This document shows positions 52,880-61,882 of a DNA stretch of 64,000 bases, piece after piece (the stretch's first letter is position 1; every line of letters begins with the position of its first letter). A program made the translations under genes and the position numbers. The notes under the pieces are model-generated. The model was not told where the DNA came from and ran no database searches. It saw only the letters and a program-made list of their open reading frames with translations. The stretch is from an uncultured Lachnospiraceae bacterium (lineage in GTDB: Bacteria; Bacillota; Clostridia; Lachnospirales; Lachnospiraceae): NCBI GenBank assembly GCA_947630925.1, contig CANRJM010000002.1, forward strand, positions 164,048-228,047, given 5' to 3'.

Positions 52880-55039
52880 ATGATAAAAAAACAAATATGG
52901 CTTCTTGCTCCACTGACACTCTCACTGATTCTGTCTCCTTCCATGGCAACAACAGGCGCAGCAACTGGAAAAGACACCGCTTCCGACATTCGCACCTTAA
53001 CGCGTGTATCATCCGGACAAAACGGCGATTTAATGCGCTATCACTATGTAGATAAAAACGGAAATGAGATGACCCTCAAGGGAAACAAAAAAGCAACTGC
53101 TAAAAAGAGAGCCGTTAACCTGCCGTCCTCCTATGATTCCAGGGAAGAAAACGATTCCATTACTCCAATTAAAGATCAGGGCTATTCCGGATGCTGTTGG
53201 GCTTTTTCTTCGCTCAAGGCGTTGGAGGCAACCAGTATCCTAAAGGGAATTACGCCTCCGGAACAAACGGATTATTCCGAAAATCATTTAGCCTGGTATA
53301 CCTATACCCCTCTGACCGAATGGACAGACCCTCTTTATGGAGATTCTCTGGCGTTTTCCAATATCTCCGGCAAGGATATTTATAATTTGGGTGGAAACCC
53401 ATTATTTTCCTGCTTTACACTTGCAAACTGGTGGGGAGCCGCGAAAGAAGAAGACGCTCCTTTTTCCGCCTCTTCTATGAATGAATTAAGGGAAATGGCG
53501 TCAAACATGAATAATGCAGACGCAGATCTCCGTTTGAAATCCGCAGTACATCTCAAAGAAAGCAACTGCTATGATACCGCAAACCGCAACGATATTAAAC
53601 AGGCAATTATTGATTATGGCGCATTGTCCCTTTCCTTTTATATGCCGTCTCAAGGCGAGCCTGCATACCGGCAGTCAGTATATGAAAACGACGGCGTCTA
53701 CTCGATCTACGGCACGCAAAGCCCGGAGGAAGCTAACCACTGCGTTACAATTATAGGATGGGATGATAATTTTAATACCTTTACCGGTTCTCCTGATGGA
53801 AGCGGCGCCTGGCTTATCGCCAACAGCTATGGCGACACCTTTGGGATGGACGGCTGCTTCTGGCTGTCGTATTACGACTCCTCTTTAACAGAATTTTATT
53901 CTTTTGAAGCAGAAAGCGCCGATACCTATAATACCAATTTCCAATATGACGGAGCTGGATGGGGCGCCTGCGCATACGATACGGAAGATATTGCATATGA
54001 AAATCTGTTTACCAACACGGAAACCACCCCTCAAAGGGTTGAAGCTGCCGGTATTCATACTATCTCTGATAACCAGGCCTATAAAATAGAAATTCTCCGC
54101 AACGCTCAAGCCGGCAGCCCGACAGACGGAACGGTTGTAGAGAACTGCACCGTAACGGGTACCATAGCACGGGCCGGTTACCACACGGTTCCACTTACAA
54201 AACCGGTTACCATTGGAATCGGAGAATCCTTCCTAATCAGAGTTACCTTTATTGCTGACAGCAGCACCGTCTATGTTCCAATCGAAGGAGAATCCAATCC
54301 GAAAAATGGATACAATTACAACAGCCGGAATGGCCAGAGCTATCTCTTTCTTGCTTCTGACGGGGGCAGCCTGAACTCTTCCAAAAGTTGGATGGATACC
54401 AGTGTCATGGGATGGAATAATGTCTGTGTGAAAGCATTTGCAACTTCTGTAGAACAAGACGACAACCCAGGCGCAGGTACTAACCCCGGTACAGGCGCAA
54501 ATATAAATTCGTCCACGGCTTCCTCTGCGGGTACATCTGTCCATCAGCAACCTACCAAAACAAAAATTACTTCTTCCGTGCAAAATCTCACTTTGGGAAA
54601 AGGCGAGACTCTGGCGCTTCCTGTAAAAACCCAGCCAGCCTCCCAAAAATCACATTTGTCCTGGAAAAGTTCTAACTCAAACGTGGTTGCAGTCAATGCA
54701 AATGGAAAAATAACAGCAAAACAAACAGGAAACGCTAAGATTACCGCCACAGCTCCTTCCGGCGCAAAATGTACAATAAAGATAACTGTGAAAAAAGCGC
54801 CTTCCAGAGTGAAGGCCAGCCTGAAGAAAAAGAAACTCAAGAAGGGAAAAACTACTAAGATTATCGTAAAGCTGAACAAAAAAAGCGCCAGTTTTCAGAT
54901 ACGTTACCAATCTCTCAATCCAAAAGTGGCTGTTGTTACCTCCACCGGGAAAGTAAAGGCAAAGAAGAAGGGCAGGGCACGCATTCGTGTTATCACCTAT
55001 AACAGGAAGAAAGCCTATGTAACCGTTACCGTAAAATAA
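52880..55039 (+). CDS. secreted papain-like (C1A) cysteine protease with lectin-like and Ig-like domains
   Basis: The 719-residue protein has a signal peptide (about residues 1-30) and a propeptide to about 78. A C1A catalytic domain follows, with the oxyanion Gln100, nucleophile Cys106 in GCCWAFSS, His287 in NHCVTIIGWDDN and Asn315 in WLIANSYG. A lectin-like beta domain covers about 350-520 and a Gly/Ser linker about 522-548. Two Ig-like BIG2 segments (LTLGKGETLALPV, LSWKSSNSNVVAVN; SFQIRYQSLNPKVAVV) end the protein with a strongly basic C-terminal region that may bind the wall. AAAGGAGG precedes the ATG. No sortase motif is seen. Confidence 0.93.
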   Translation: MIKKQIWLLAPLTLSLILSPSMATTGAATGKDTASDIRTLTRVSSGQNGDLMRYHYVDKNGNEMTLKGNKKATAKKRAVNLPSSYDSREENDSITPIKDQGYSGCCWAFSSLKALEATSILKGITPPEQTDYSENHLAWYTYTPLTEWTDPLYGDSLAFSNISGKDIYNLGGNPLFSCFTLANWWGAAKEEDAPFSASSMNELREMASNMNNADADLRLKSAVHLKESNCYDTANRNDIKQAIIDYGALSLSFYMPSQGEPAYRQSVYENDGVYSIYGTQSPEEANHCVTIIGWDDNFNTFTGSPDGSGAWLIANSYGDTFGMDGCFWLSYYDSSLTEFYSFEAESADTYNTNFQYDGAGWGACAYDTEDIAYENLFTNTETTPQRVEAAGIHTISDNQAYKIEILRNAQAGSPTDGTVVENCTVTGTIARAGYHTVPLTKPVTIGIGESFLIRVTFIADSSTVYVPIEGESNPKNGYNYNSRNGQSYLFLASDGGSLNSSKSWMDTSVMGWNNVCVKAFATSVEQDDNPGAGTNPGTGANINSSTASSAGTSVHQQPTKTKITSSVQNLTLGKGETLALPVKTQPASQKSHLSWKSSNSNVVAVNANGKITAKQTGNAKITATAPSGAKCTIKITVKKAPSRVKASLKKKKLKKGKTTKIIVKLNKKSASFQIRYQSLNPKVAVVTSTGKVKAKKKGRARIRVITYNRKKAYVTVTVK

Positions 55040-55062
55040 TAAATTTCCTATCCGGCAAAAAA

Positions 55063-55082
55063 GGCAACGTCCGCACGTTGCC
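55063..55082 (+). terminator. first hairpin after the protease gene
   Basis: GGCAACGT-CCGC-ACGTTGCC, a perfect 8-bp stem 23 bases after the stop, without a T-run. It may stabilise the mRNA end or be half of a double terminator with 55122-55162. Confidence 0.5.
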
Positions 55083-55084
55083 AA

Positions 55085-55116
55085 GCCACACCGTTGCATT
55101 ATCCACAATTTCCTAT
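55085..55116 (+). repeat. post-stop repeat motif, copy C
   Basis: GCCACACCGTTGCATTATCC and the following ACAATTTCCTATC match copy A at 20193 at most positions (CACACCG, TCC, TTCCTATC identical) and again sit between a stop codon and a terminator. Confidence 0.55.
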
Positions 55117-55121
55117 CTACC

Positions 55122-55162
55122 AAAAAAGTGCGAAGCCTGAATATCCGGCTTCGCACTTTTTC
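55122..55162. terminator. bidirectional terminator between protease and tRNA-Leu
   Basis: AAAAAAGTGCGAAGCC / GGCTTCGCACTTTTT with a nine-base loop; it can end both the protease mRNA and the convergent tRNA transcript. Confidence 0.9.
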
Positions 55163-55163
55163 C

Positions 55164-55247
55164 TGCGGAAGATGGGACTTGAACCCACACGTCGTTGCCA
55201 ACACTAGATCCTTAGTCTAGCCTGTCTGCCAATTCCAGCACTTCCGC
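55164..55247 (-). tRNA. tRNA-Leu (anticodon AAG)
   Basis: On the reverse strand the 84-nt gene has a 7-bp acceptor stem GCGGAAG/CTTCCGC with discriminator A. The anticodon stem CTAGA/TCTAG has loop CTAAGGA (anticodon AAG with G37), followed by a long variable arm typical of class II tRNAs and the T-arm GTGGG-TTCAAGT-CCCAT. It reads CUU leucine codons. The CCA end is not encoded; RNA is followed closely by a terminator. Confidence 0.95.
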
Positions 55248-55338
55248 CTATTTCACTGTATTACTACACAACGAACGATATATATACTACCATCATATTT
55301 TATAAATGTCAAGGGTGTTCCGCCTTTTTTCTATCCTG

Positions 55339-55884
55339 TCAAAGCATCATATTGGTCAGAACCATACTTGCAGCCATTCCCGCAAATGTACTGAGCAAGG
55401 CCCCGGCAAGCAGCCATCTCCCGCCCTTTATTGCTTTGTGCTCCTTATCTTTGGTAGCCAGAAAATATACTGATATGGTATAAAATATGGTTTCTGAGCA
55501 GCACATCAAAAGCGAGGACAAATACCCCTCCACAGAATCCGTGCCAAACTGTTTAAAAATGTCAATAAGCAGCCCCATTGCAGCCGAAGATGAAACCATT
55601 TTAATCAGGGCAAGCGGCACTACCTGCGCCGGAAAGCGGACAGCGTCTGCAAAGGGCTTGATCGTATTTGCCAGTGCGGTTAAACAGCCGGATTCCCGCA
55701 AAATCCCTATGGCAATCATCAGACCAATCAAGGTCGGCAAAATCCCTGCAACTACTTTCATGCCATCTGCCGCGCCTTTGACAAATGCATCAAAAATATC
55801 TGTTTTGCTTAGCAGACCATACCCAATAATATAGAAAATAATCAAAGGAATCATTATATTGGATAAAAATGTCAATATATTCAT
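55339..55884 (-). CDS. spmB: spore maturation protein B
   Basis: This 181-residue membrane protein has the nucleoside-transporter-gate-like SpmB signature: IMIPLIIFYIIGYGLL, VKGAADGMKVVAGILPTLIG, KPFADAVRFPAQVVPLALIK and LLMCCSETIFYTISVYFLAT. It helps spore core dehydration together with SpmA. spmA normally lies directly upstream, but here a divergent regulator occupies that place. AAAGGGGGG precedes the ATG, and this site overlaps the -35 box of the opposite promoter. Confidence 0.93.
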   Translation of the reverse strand: MNILTFLSNIMIPLIIFYIIGYGLLSKTDIFDAFVKGAADGMKVVAGILPTLIGLMIAIGILRESGCLTALANTIKPFADAVRFPAQVVPLALIKMVSSSAAMGLLIDIFKQFGTDSVEGYLSSLLMCCSETIFYTISVYFLATKDKEHKAIKGGRWLLAGALLSTFAGMAASMVLTNMML

Positions 55885-55896
55885 AGCGCCCCCCTT

Positions 55897-55925
55897 TTGA
55901 CACTTTAATTTTTATTCGTTATAAT
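55897..55925 (+). promoter_or_regulatory. perfect-consensus SigA promoter for the response regulator
   Basis: TTGACA (55897-55902), 17-base spacer, TATAAT (55920-55925), 76 bases before the ATG at 56001. It begins 13 bases from the start of the divergent spmB. Confidence 0.8.
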
Positions 55926-56000
55926 CAAATTATGAAAAAAAGAAAGTTTTAGAACAGCGAAAACGAAAGTAGCACATATTTAGTAAAAATGAGGTTGACT

Positions 56001-57560
56001 ATGAATACTGTTTTTATTGCGGACGACGAGCTGATTATCCGGCAGGGATTAAAATGTATTATAGAATGGGAAGATTATGGCTTTGAGATTATTGGAGAGG
56101 CTTCCAATGGAGAAGACGCTTTACATTTTATCGCAAAACATAATCCTGATGTTGTAATGATGGATATTCGTATGCCTGGCATGACAGGGATTGACGTCGT
56201 GAAAGGAATCCGCCAAAATGGTTATAAGGGAAAGATCATTATCCTAAGCGGCTACTCTGACTTTAAATACGCCCAGGCTGCCATTCGTTACGGCGTAGAA
56301 TATTATCTGACAAAACCAATTGACGAACAGGAACTTTCAGAAACCGTTCAGGAAATCAGACAACTCCTTCATCAGGAAGCAAAACAGCGCAACGCCCATA
56401 ACCATTACCGCAAAAAAGCGCACAGAATGATTTTATATGATATTTTTGCAGGGAAAGAGCATATTGATTCTATTGATTTAGCGGAACTCAATCTGAATGC
56501 TTCGGAATATCAGGTAGTGATCTACGAAAAATACAGCCATCACGCCACTACCATGCCTTACCGTTTTTCTGATTTATTAAAAGTAACAAACGAAGATAAT
56601 AGTTCTTACGAAAATATCACGATAGAGAATAATGAGATTATTCTCTTAAAAGGCCGTTTTATCATAAAAAAATTCGAAGAGTTTTTAGAGCATTATGAAA
56701 GAGAGCAAAAGCCCCAGACAAATTCTCCGCTGGATTCTCTCTTTATTACCTATGGACGTATTGTCCATTCGGTTGATGAAATCCACATCTCTTATAATGA
56801 AGCCCTGCGTCTGCTGCAGAGGCGTTTTTTCTGCGAGTACAAGCAGCATACCTTTGGCTATCATCAGTTGCCTGAGGTTACGCAGCACGAAACTTGCCCG
56901 TTATCCCCGGATATTCTGCAGGATTACTGCGAAAAACTGACCGGATATATCCAGGCGATCAAACGGAATCAAGTGGCAGAAACCCTAAAAGAATTAGAAC
57001 AAAAATTATATTATTCCTCAGATGATATTTCAGAAATCAAGCTGTTCCTCACAGACCTTTATCTTTCCATTAAGGAAAAAATCTCTCACCTGTACCACAA
57101 CGTGAAGATTCCCTTTCCGAGAAATGCGGAAATTATTAATACAATTAACGAAAAATACTATCTTTATGAAATTATCCTTTTCTTCACAGAACAGTTTGAG
57201 ATGATCATGCAGTCGATTGGAAATCCATCCAGCAGCAGTGTAATGGATGATATCATCCGCTATATCGAACACAACTACATGGATAATATCAAATTGGAGA
57301 ATATTGCCCCGCTTTTTGGATACAACAGCTCCTATCTCGGAAAAATCTTCAACAAAAAGGTCGGTATGGGGTTCAATATGTTTATTGACCAGGTGCGTAT
57401 CAGGCAGTCAAAAGACCTTTTAAAAAATACGGACCTAAAGGTCTATGAAATTTCAGAGAAAGTCGGATACCGCAACGTGGATTATTTCCATACGAAATTT
57501 AAAAAATATGTCAACCAAAGCCCTGCGGAATATCGAAAATACCATAAAAACATATTTTGA
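56001..57560 (+). CDS. YesN-type response regulator with AraC DNA-binding domain
   Basis: ATG at 56001 with GAGG six bases upstream gives 519 residues. Residues 1-120 form a receiver (acidic DDE at 8-10, phospho-acceptor Asp55 in MMDIRMPG, LTKP loop). A middle region of about 280 residues follows, then an AraC-type double helix-turn-helix (DIIRYIEHNYMDNIKLENIA, FGYNSSYLGKIFNKKVGMGF, VGYRNVDYFHTKFKKYVNQS). Such regulators usually pair with a YesM-type histidine kinase and control sugar uptake genes, but no kinase or transporter adjoins. A perfect promoter drives it. Confidence 0.92.
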   Translation: MNTVFIADDELIIRQGLKCIIEWEDYGFEIIGEASNGEDALHFIAKHNPDVVMMDIRMPGMTGIDVVKGIRQNGYKGKIIILSGYSDFKYAQAAIRYGVEYYLTKPIDEQELSETVQEIRQLLHQEAKQRNAHNHYRKKAHRMILYDIFAGKEHIDSIDLAELNLNASEYQVVIYEKYSHHATTMPYRFSDLLKVTNEDNSSYENITIENNEIILLKGRFIIKKFEEFLEHYEREQKPQTNSPLDSLFITYGRIVHSVDEIHISYNEALRLLQRRFFCEYKQHTFGYHQLPEVTQHETCPLSPDILQDYCEKLTGYIQAIKRNQVAETLKELEQKLYYSSDDISEIKLFLTDLYLSIKEKISHLYHNVKIPFPRNAEIINTINEKYYLYEIILFFTEQFEMIMQSIGNPSSSSVMDDIIRYIEHNYMDNIKLENIAPLFGYNSSYLGKIFNKKVGMGFNMFIDQVRIRQSKDLLKNTDLKVYEISEKVGYRNVDYFHTKFKKYVNQSPAEYRKYHKNIF

Positions 57561-57569
57561 TTTACCTTT

Positions 57570-59450
57570 TTATATACTCCGCATACCCTTTTTCAGTTCC
57601 TCTACAAATCTGGAACTATCGACTTCTTTATGAAACCGCTCTTTTACATAGGAAATATGTAAGTGGCTTTTAGCCCGTGTCATTGCAACATAAAACATTC
57701 GCCTTTCCTCTTCCATGTCCGCGCAAAGAACCGACTTCTTATGCGGAATAACGCCTTCATTTGCGTCTGGAAGAAACACACACTCAAATTCCAGGCCTTT
57801 TGAACCATGCATTGTCATAAGCATAACGGCATCTTCCTGATCCTTTCCATTCCGCATGGCAATGCTTTTTTCTGTCTGCTCTTTTAACTTCTCCTTATAT
57901 TTCTGCATATAACAAAACCATGCCTCAAAGGAATCCTGCAGCTTTGCTTCCTCCTGCAATTCGTCCAGAATATCAAACATTGGCTCTGCCCCAATCCCCC
58001 GATTCTCTGCATATTCCCGAATATAATCATCATATCCGATTCCACGGCGTATAAAATTCACTGCGGCATATGGTTTCATCTTCTCCAACATTGATAAATC
58101 ATACTGCAACTGCTCAATCCGATTTACCATCCAATCCTTATCCTCATAAAACCGTTTCAATTGTTCCCAATCGACATAAGGTTCGGTAAAAGCATCCCTG
58201 CGTACATATCGTTTCGGACGGTTAATAATCCGTAAAATCCGGCTGCGGTCACGGCTGCCCAATGCAATTCTTACATATGCGATAATATCCTGAACCATCC
58301 AATGATCATACAGATTTGGAAGCTGCTCCTTCATATGAAACGGAATATTTTGCTCCATCAACTTTGAACTTAGGGGACGCGCCTGCGTATTTGTCCGAAA
58401 AAGCACTGCCATCTCACGGTACGGAATCCCCGCCTTCCGATATTCCATGATTTTTTCCCGAATCGTTTCATTTTCCTCCTGCACGCATGTATACTCTCTG
58501 AGTTCTAACGCATCGGACTCCGCAGTAAGTTTTCCCTTCGCTGCCATAATATTCTTAGGCAGTCGGTCTTTATTCTTTGCAATCATGCAGCCTGCCGCTC
58601 TGACAATCGGAGCGGCGCAGCGGTAATTTGTCCCAAGCAAACATTGTTCCGCCTCCGGATAGTCCTCTAAAAACTGTTTCATCATATCCGGCCTGGCTCC
58701 CCGAAAGCCATAAATAGACTGATCGTCATCTCCAACAATAAATAGATTACGGTGCGGCTCTGCCAGAAGACGTACCACATCATATTGTACTCTGCATATA
58801 TCCTGAAATTCATCAATTAAAATATACTCAAACTGTTTCTGCCACTGTTCCCTAATATCTGTCCGCTCTTTTAACAGTTCATGGCAGCGGACTAACATAT
58901 CGTCAAAGTCTATCAGCCGCCTCCTTTCCAATGCCTTCTGGTAGTTTTGAAAGATTTTACCAAAAATCTCATTGGAGCAGAGCGTCGAATGATAATTTGA
59001 CAAATCCATCCGCTCCGCTTTTACACGGCTGATTTCTGATTCCAAATCAGAAATAAATTCATTTTCATCCTGCAGTTCCAAATCTGTCTCTTGCAAAAAT
59101 CCCCTGAAAAGCCCGCGGCGGACTTCCTCGCGGATAATATTATCTGCCGTATAACCATATGCATATTTTAAAATCATGAAAAAGATGGCATGAAATGTGC
59201 CAAAATGAACCCCAGCGCAAGGGATAGAATGTATTTTTTGATAACGCTGCTTCATTTCAACTGCAGCAGCTTTTGTAAAGGTAATCACAAGAATGCGGTC
59301 CGGATCTACTTTCTTTTCTTCTGTCAGAAAGCAAATCCTTTCCGTAATTACGCGCGTCTTACCGCTGCCAGGACCTGCCAGGACAAGCATCGGCCCTTTA
59401 TAATGAAGCACAGCCTGCCGCTGCGCTTCATTTAATTGCTGTAGATGCAT
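57570..59450 (-). CDS. UvrD/Rep-family ATP-dependent DNA helicase
   Basis: At 626 residues (from ATG 59450) this superfamily 1A helicase has motif I AGPGSGKTR, Ia TFTKAAAVEM, II IDEFQD, III GDDDQSIYGFRGA, IV LGTNYRCA, V MTMHGSKGLEFECVF and VI RRMFYVAMTRAKSH. It is shorter than classical PcrA (about 720-740) and lacks the C-terminal RNAP-binding Tudor part, so it is probably a paralogue and not PcrA itself. The frame is open upstream through the end of gltX, but MHLQQLNEAQRQAV is the family start; its ribosome binding site is weak. It starts 23 bases after the gltX stop. Confidence 0.92.
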   Translation of the reverse strand: MHLQQLNEAQRQAVLHYKGPMLVLAGPGSGKTRVITERICFLTEEKKVDPDRILVITFTKAAAVEMKQRYQKIHSIPCAGVHFGTFHAIFFMILKYAYGYTADNIIREEVRRGLFRGFLQETDLELQDENEFISDLESEISRVKAERMDLSNYHSTLCSNEIFGKIFQNYQKALERRRLIDFDDMLVRCHELLKERTDIREQWQKQFEYILIDEFQDICRVQYDVVRLLAEPHRNLFIVGDDDQSIYGFRGARPDMMKQFLEDYPEAEQCLLGTNYRCAAPIVRAAGCMIAKNKDRLPKNIMAAKGKLTAESDALELREYTCVQEENETIREKIMEYRKAGIPYREMAVLFRTNTQARPLSSKLMEQNIPFHMKEQLPNLYDHWMVQDIIAYVRIALGSRDRSRILRIINRPKRYVRRDAFTEPYVDWEQLKRFYEDKDWMVNRIEQLQYDLSMLEKMKPYAAVNFIRRGIGYDDYIREYAENRGIGAEPMFDILDELQEEAKLQDSFEAWFCYMQKYKEKLKEQTEKSIAMRNGKDQEDAVMLMTMHGSKGLEFECVFLPDANEGVIPHKKSVLCADMEEERRMFYVAMTRAKSHLHISYVKERFHKEVDSSRFVEELKKGMRSI

Positions 59451-59472
59451 ATCGATTTTAAAAATTCCTTTC

Positions 59473-60939
59473 CTAATCTTCTCTTTCCAATAGTGCAATC
59501 CCCTTGCGGATACGCAAAAGGGACTCTTCTTTGCCCAGAATCTCCATAATCTCATAAGCGCCGCCAGGCGTCATCTGTTTGCCGGATACCGCTGTACGAA
59601 GCGGCCATAATACCCGCCCGTTTTTCAGCTCGTGTTCTGCAATATATTCCTTGCAGAGCGCTTCAATCGAAGGAATCGAATACTCTGACAGTTCTTCCAG
59701 ACGTGGAAGCATGTCGCGTAAAACCTGCAAAGAATTTTCACGATTCGTCTTCATCTTTTTATGGATATACATATCGGCATCATATTCCGGAAGTTCATCA
59801 AAAAAATCAATCTTTTCAGCAATATCGGGAAATACCTCTATTCTGGTCTTGACCAGTTCTGCAATTTTGACTAAATCATAATCTTTTGTAACAACTTTAC
59901 GAATGAGCGGAAGCGCATATTCAAGATAACGCTCCATATCCATCGCTTTAATATACTCTCCATTCATCCATTTTGCCTTCGTAATATCAAAAACTGCCGG
60001 CGATTTGCTGATATGATGATAATCAAAAGCCTCTACCAATTCTTCCAGCGAAAAAATTTCTCTGTCTTCACTGGGACTCCAACCTAAAAGCGCAACAAAA
60101 TTCACAATAGCTTCCGGTAAAAAGCCCTGCTCCAATAAATCCTCTACTGAAGAATGCCCGCTGCGTTTCGATAGTTTTTTATGATTTTCATCTGTGATAA
60201 TCGGACAATGTACGTATTCGGGTATCTCCCAGCCAAATGCTTCATATAAACGATTATATTTTGGCGCGGATGACAAATATTCATTTCCGCGGACAACATG
60301 CGTAATATTCATCAAATGGTCATCTATCACATTGGCAAAATTATACGTCGGATACCCATCCGCTTTAATTAAAACCATATCGTCTAATTCTTCATTGTCA
60401 ACCGTGATATCTCCATAAATAGCATCATGGAATGTCGTTGTTCCGGTCTCAGGATTATTCTGCCGGATTACATATGGTTTCCCAGCCGCCAGATTTGCCG
60501 CAATTTCCTCCTTCGACAGATGCAGACAATGTTTATCGTATTTTGCAATCTCTTTTCCAGACTCTGTTTTATCCGACGCCCGAAGAGAATCAAGCCTCTC
60601 CTTAGTGCAGAAACAATAGTACGCCTCTCCCTTCTCCACTAATTGTTTTGCAAAATCAAGATATACGCCGCTTTTCATACGTTCGCTTTGCACATATGGC
60701 CCATAGCCGCCATCCTTATCCGGCCCTTCATCATGAACCAGACCGGTCAGTTCCATTGTATGATATATAATATCCAGCGCTTCCGGTACGAAACGTTCCT
60801 GATCCGTGTCTTCAATACGAAGCACAAAGCTGCCATCCGCATGCTTTGCAATCAGGTACTCATATAATGCTGTTCTAAGGTTTCCTACATGCATCCTCCC
60901 TGTTGGACTTGGTGCAAATCTTGTTCTCACTCTGCTCAT
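59473..60939 (-). CDS. gltX: glutamyl-tRNA synthetase
   Basis: This 488-residue class I synthetase has [20 protein letters not shown] (HIGH motif HVGN), [12 protein letters not shown], and the KMSKS variant HKKLSKRSG. It charges tRNA-Glu (and possibly tRNA-Gln for later transamidation, as is usual in Clostridia). Two adjacent ATGs are possible; the second (60939) has GGAG at six bases. That GGAG immediately follows the terminal arm of the repeat element at 60951-61060. The open frame that runs upstream through the element is not native. Confidence 0.96.
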   Translation of the reverse strand: MSRVRTRFAPSPTGRMHVGNLRTALYEYLIAKHADGSFVLRIEDTDQERFVPEALDIIYHTMELTGLVHDEGPDKDGGYGPYVQSERMKSGVYLDFAKQLVEKGEAYYCFCTKERLDSLRASDKTESGKEIAKYDKHCLHLSKEEIAANLAAGKPYVIRQNNPETGTTTFHDAIYGDITVDNEELDDMVLIKADGYPTYNFANVIDDHLMNITHVVRGNEYLSSAPKYNRLYEAFGWEIPEYVHCPIITDENHKKLSKRSGHSSVEDLLEQGFLPEAIVNFVALLGWSPSEDREIFSLEELVEAFDYHHISKSPAVFDITKAKWMNGEYIKAMDMERYLEYALPLIRKVVTKDYDLVKIAELVKTRIEVFPDIAEKIDFFDELPEYDADMYIHKKMKTNRENSLQVLRDMLPRLEELSEYSIPSIEALCKEYIAEHELKNGRVLWPLRTAVSGKQMTPGGAYEIMEILGKEESLLRIRKGIALLERED

Positions 60940-60950
60940 CATAATCTCCA

Positions 60951-61060
60951 TTTCTGAGCGACTTGTCGCAAAGAGGCGACGAAAAAACTGTTTACACAGT
61001 TCGCATATGCAGTTTCTCATCTGCTGCCATAGCTAAATGTTTTCGCTCAGAAACAAATAG
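60951..61060 (-). repeat. structured intergenic element, copy 2 (5' leader of gltX)
   Basis: Arms TTTCTGAGCGA (60951-60961) and TCGCTCAGAAA (61043-61053) enclose GTCGC/GCGAC and AACTGT-TTAC-ACAGTT (60986-61001) hairpins. The latter is followed on the reverse strand by TTTTTT. The first 70 or so bases are nearly the same as copy 1 at 49050, and the arm abuts the gltX GGAG exactly as in copy 1. Confidence 0.75.
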
Positions 61061-61085
61061 CATTCCTGTCAATTCGGTTCCATTT

Positions 61086-61832
61086 TTATTTGTCTTTAAA
61101 ATCTGTTACATAACCGAATATTTCAGAAATATTTCCATATGCACGATAGTCGGCACGCTCATCCCCCGTTTTTTCCCGGTCGTTGATCAAAATCATCTTA
61201 TTCCCACCATAATAACGAAGCATATTTGCCCACGTAGCCGAATTCAAAGAAATCCCCGCTACAATTAATACCTCTGCATTTTCCACCGCATTGCTCGCCT
61301 TTGTGAGACGACCATTGTCAATCAGCTCCCCAAACAGGGTAAAGCCCGGACGAAGCGGCACGCCGCAAACATCGCATCTTGGTATTCCCTCTGCTTCCCT
61401 AATATAATCGGAATCAAATATCTTCCCGCAAATCGGGCAGCGGTTTTCCTCTGCTGAGCCGTATAATTCCACTACGTTTTTACATCCCGCCTTCTGATAA
61501 CTTCCATAAATCATACGGGTTACAATGGTACTAAGCTTCCCTTCCTTTTCCAAAGCCGCCGCAGCTTTATACACCGTAACCGGCTTCTTTTTACTTTCAT
61601 CTAAAATAACATTCTTATAATAGTCATAAAATTTATCAACCTGACGTGAGAAAAATAAGGATGACACAATCTCATCCCCGGAATATCCATATTTTTCCTC
61701 TACATCATACACTATCTTCTCTGCACGGATACCATTTAATCCTGTTTCATCTATCACTCCGCTGCCGCTTACCAGTACAATATTCTGAGCCTTTCGGATT
61801 ACTTCTCTGATTTTATCTAATTTTGAATCCAT
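61086..61832 (-). CDS. Sir2-like protein with degenerate catalytic motifs
   Basis: ATG at 61832 with GGAGG gives 248 residues. The sirtuin frame is visible: a nucleotide loop LVSGSGVIDETGLNGIR (normally TGAGIS...GIPDFR), a zinc module with Cys132, Cys135, Cys153 and Cys156, then PLRPGFTLFGEL and a C-terminal VAGISLNSATWAN. The catalytic core has changed: TQNIDxLH is TRMIYGSY (Asn to Met107, Asp to Tyr109) and the catalytic His is Tyr124 (ELYGS). NAD-dependent deacylation is therefore doubtful; NAD or ADP-ribose binding may remain. It follows a kinase-like gene and precedes gltX. Confidence 0.85.
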   Translation of the reverse strand: MDSKLDKIREVIRKAQNIVLVSGSGVIDETGLNGIRAEKIVYDVEEKYGYSGDEIVSSLFFSRQVDKFYDYYKNVILDESKKKPVTVYKAAAALEKEGKLSTIVTRMIYGSYQKAGCKNVVELYGSAEENRCPICGKIFDSDYIREAEGIPRCDVCGVPLRPGFTLFGELIDNGRLTKASNAVENAEVLIVAGISLNSATWANMLRYYGGNKMILINDREKTGDERADYRAYGNISEIFGYVTDFKDK

Positions 61833-61882
61833 AACAGTTCCTCCCCCCGTAATAACAATAACTTTATTATTACTGTAATTTT

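Noticed and set aside
60951..61060. T-box riboswitch for gltX
   Set aside because: The same element precedes an unrelated lipoprotein gene, and no specifier loop or TGGNACC-type antiterminator sequence was seen.
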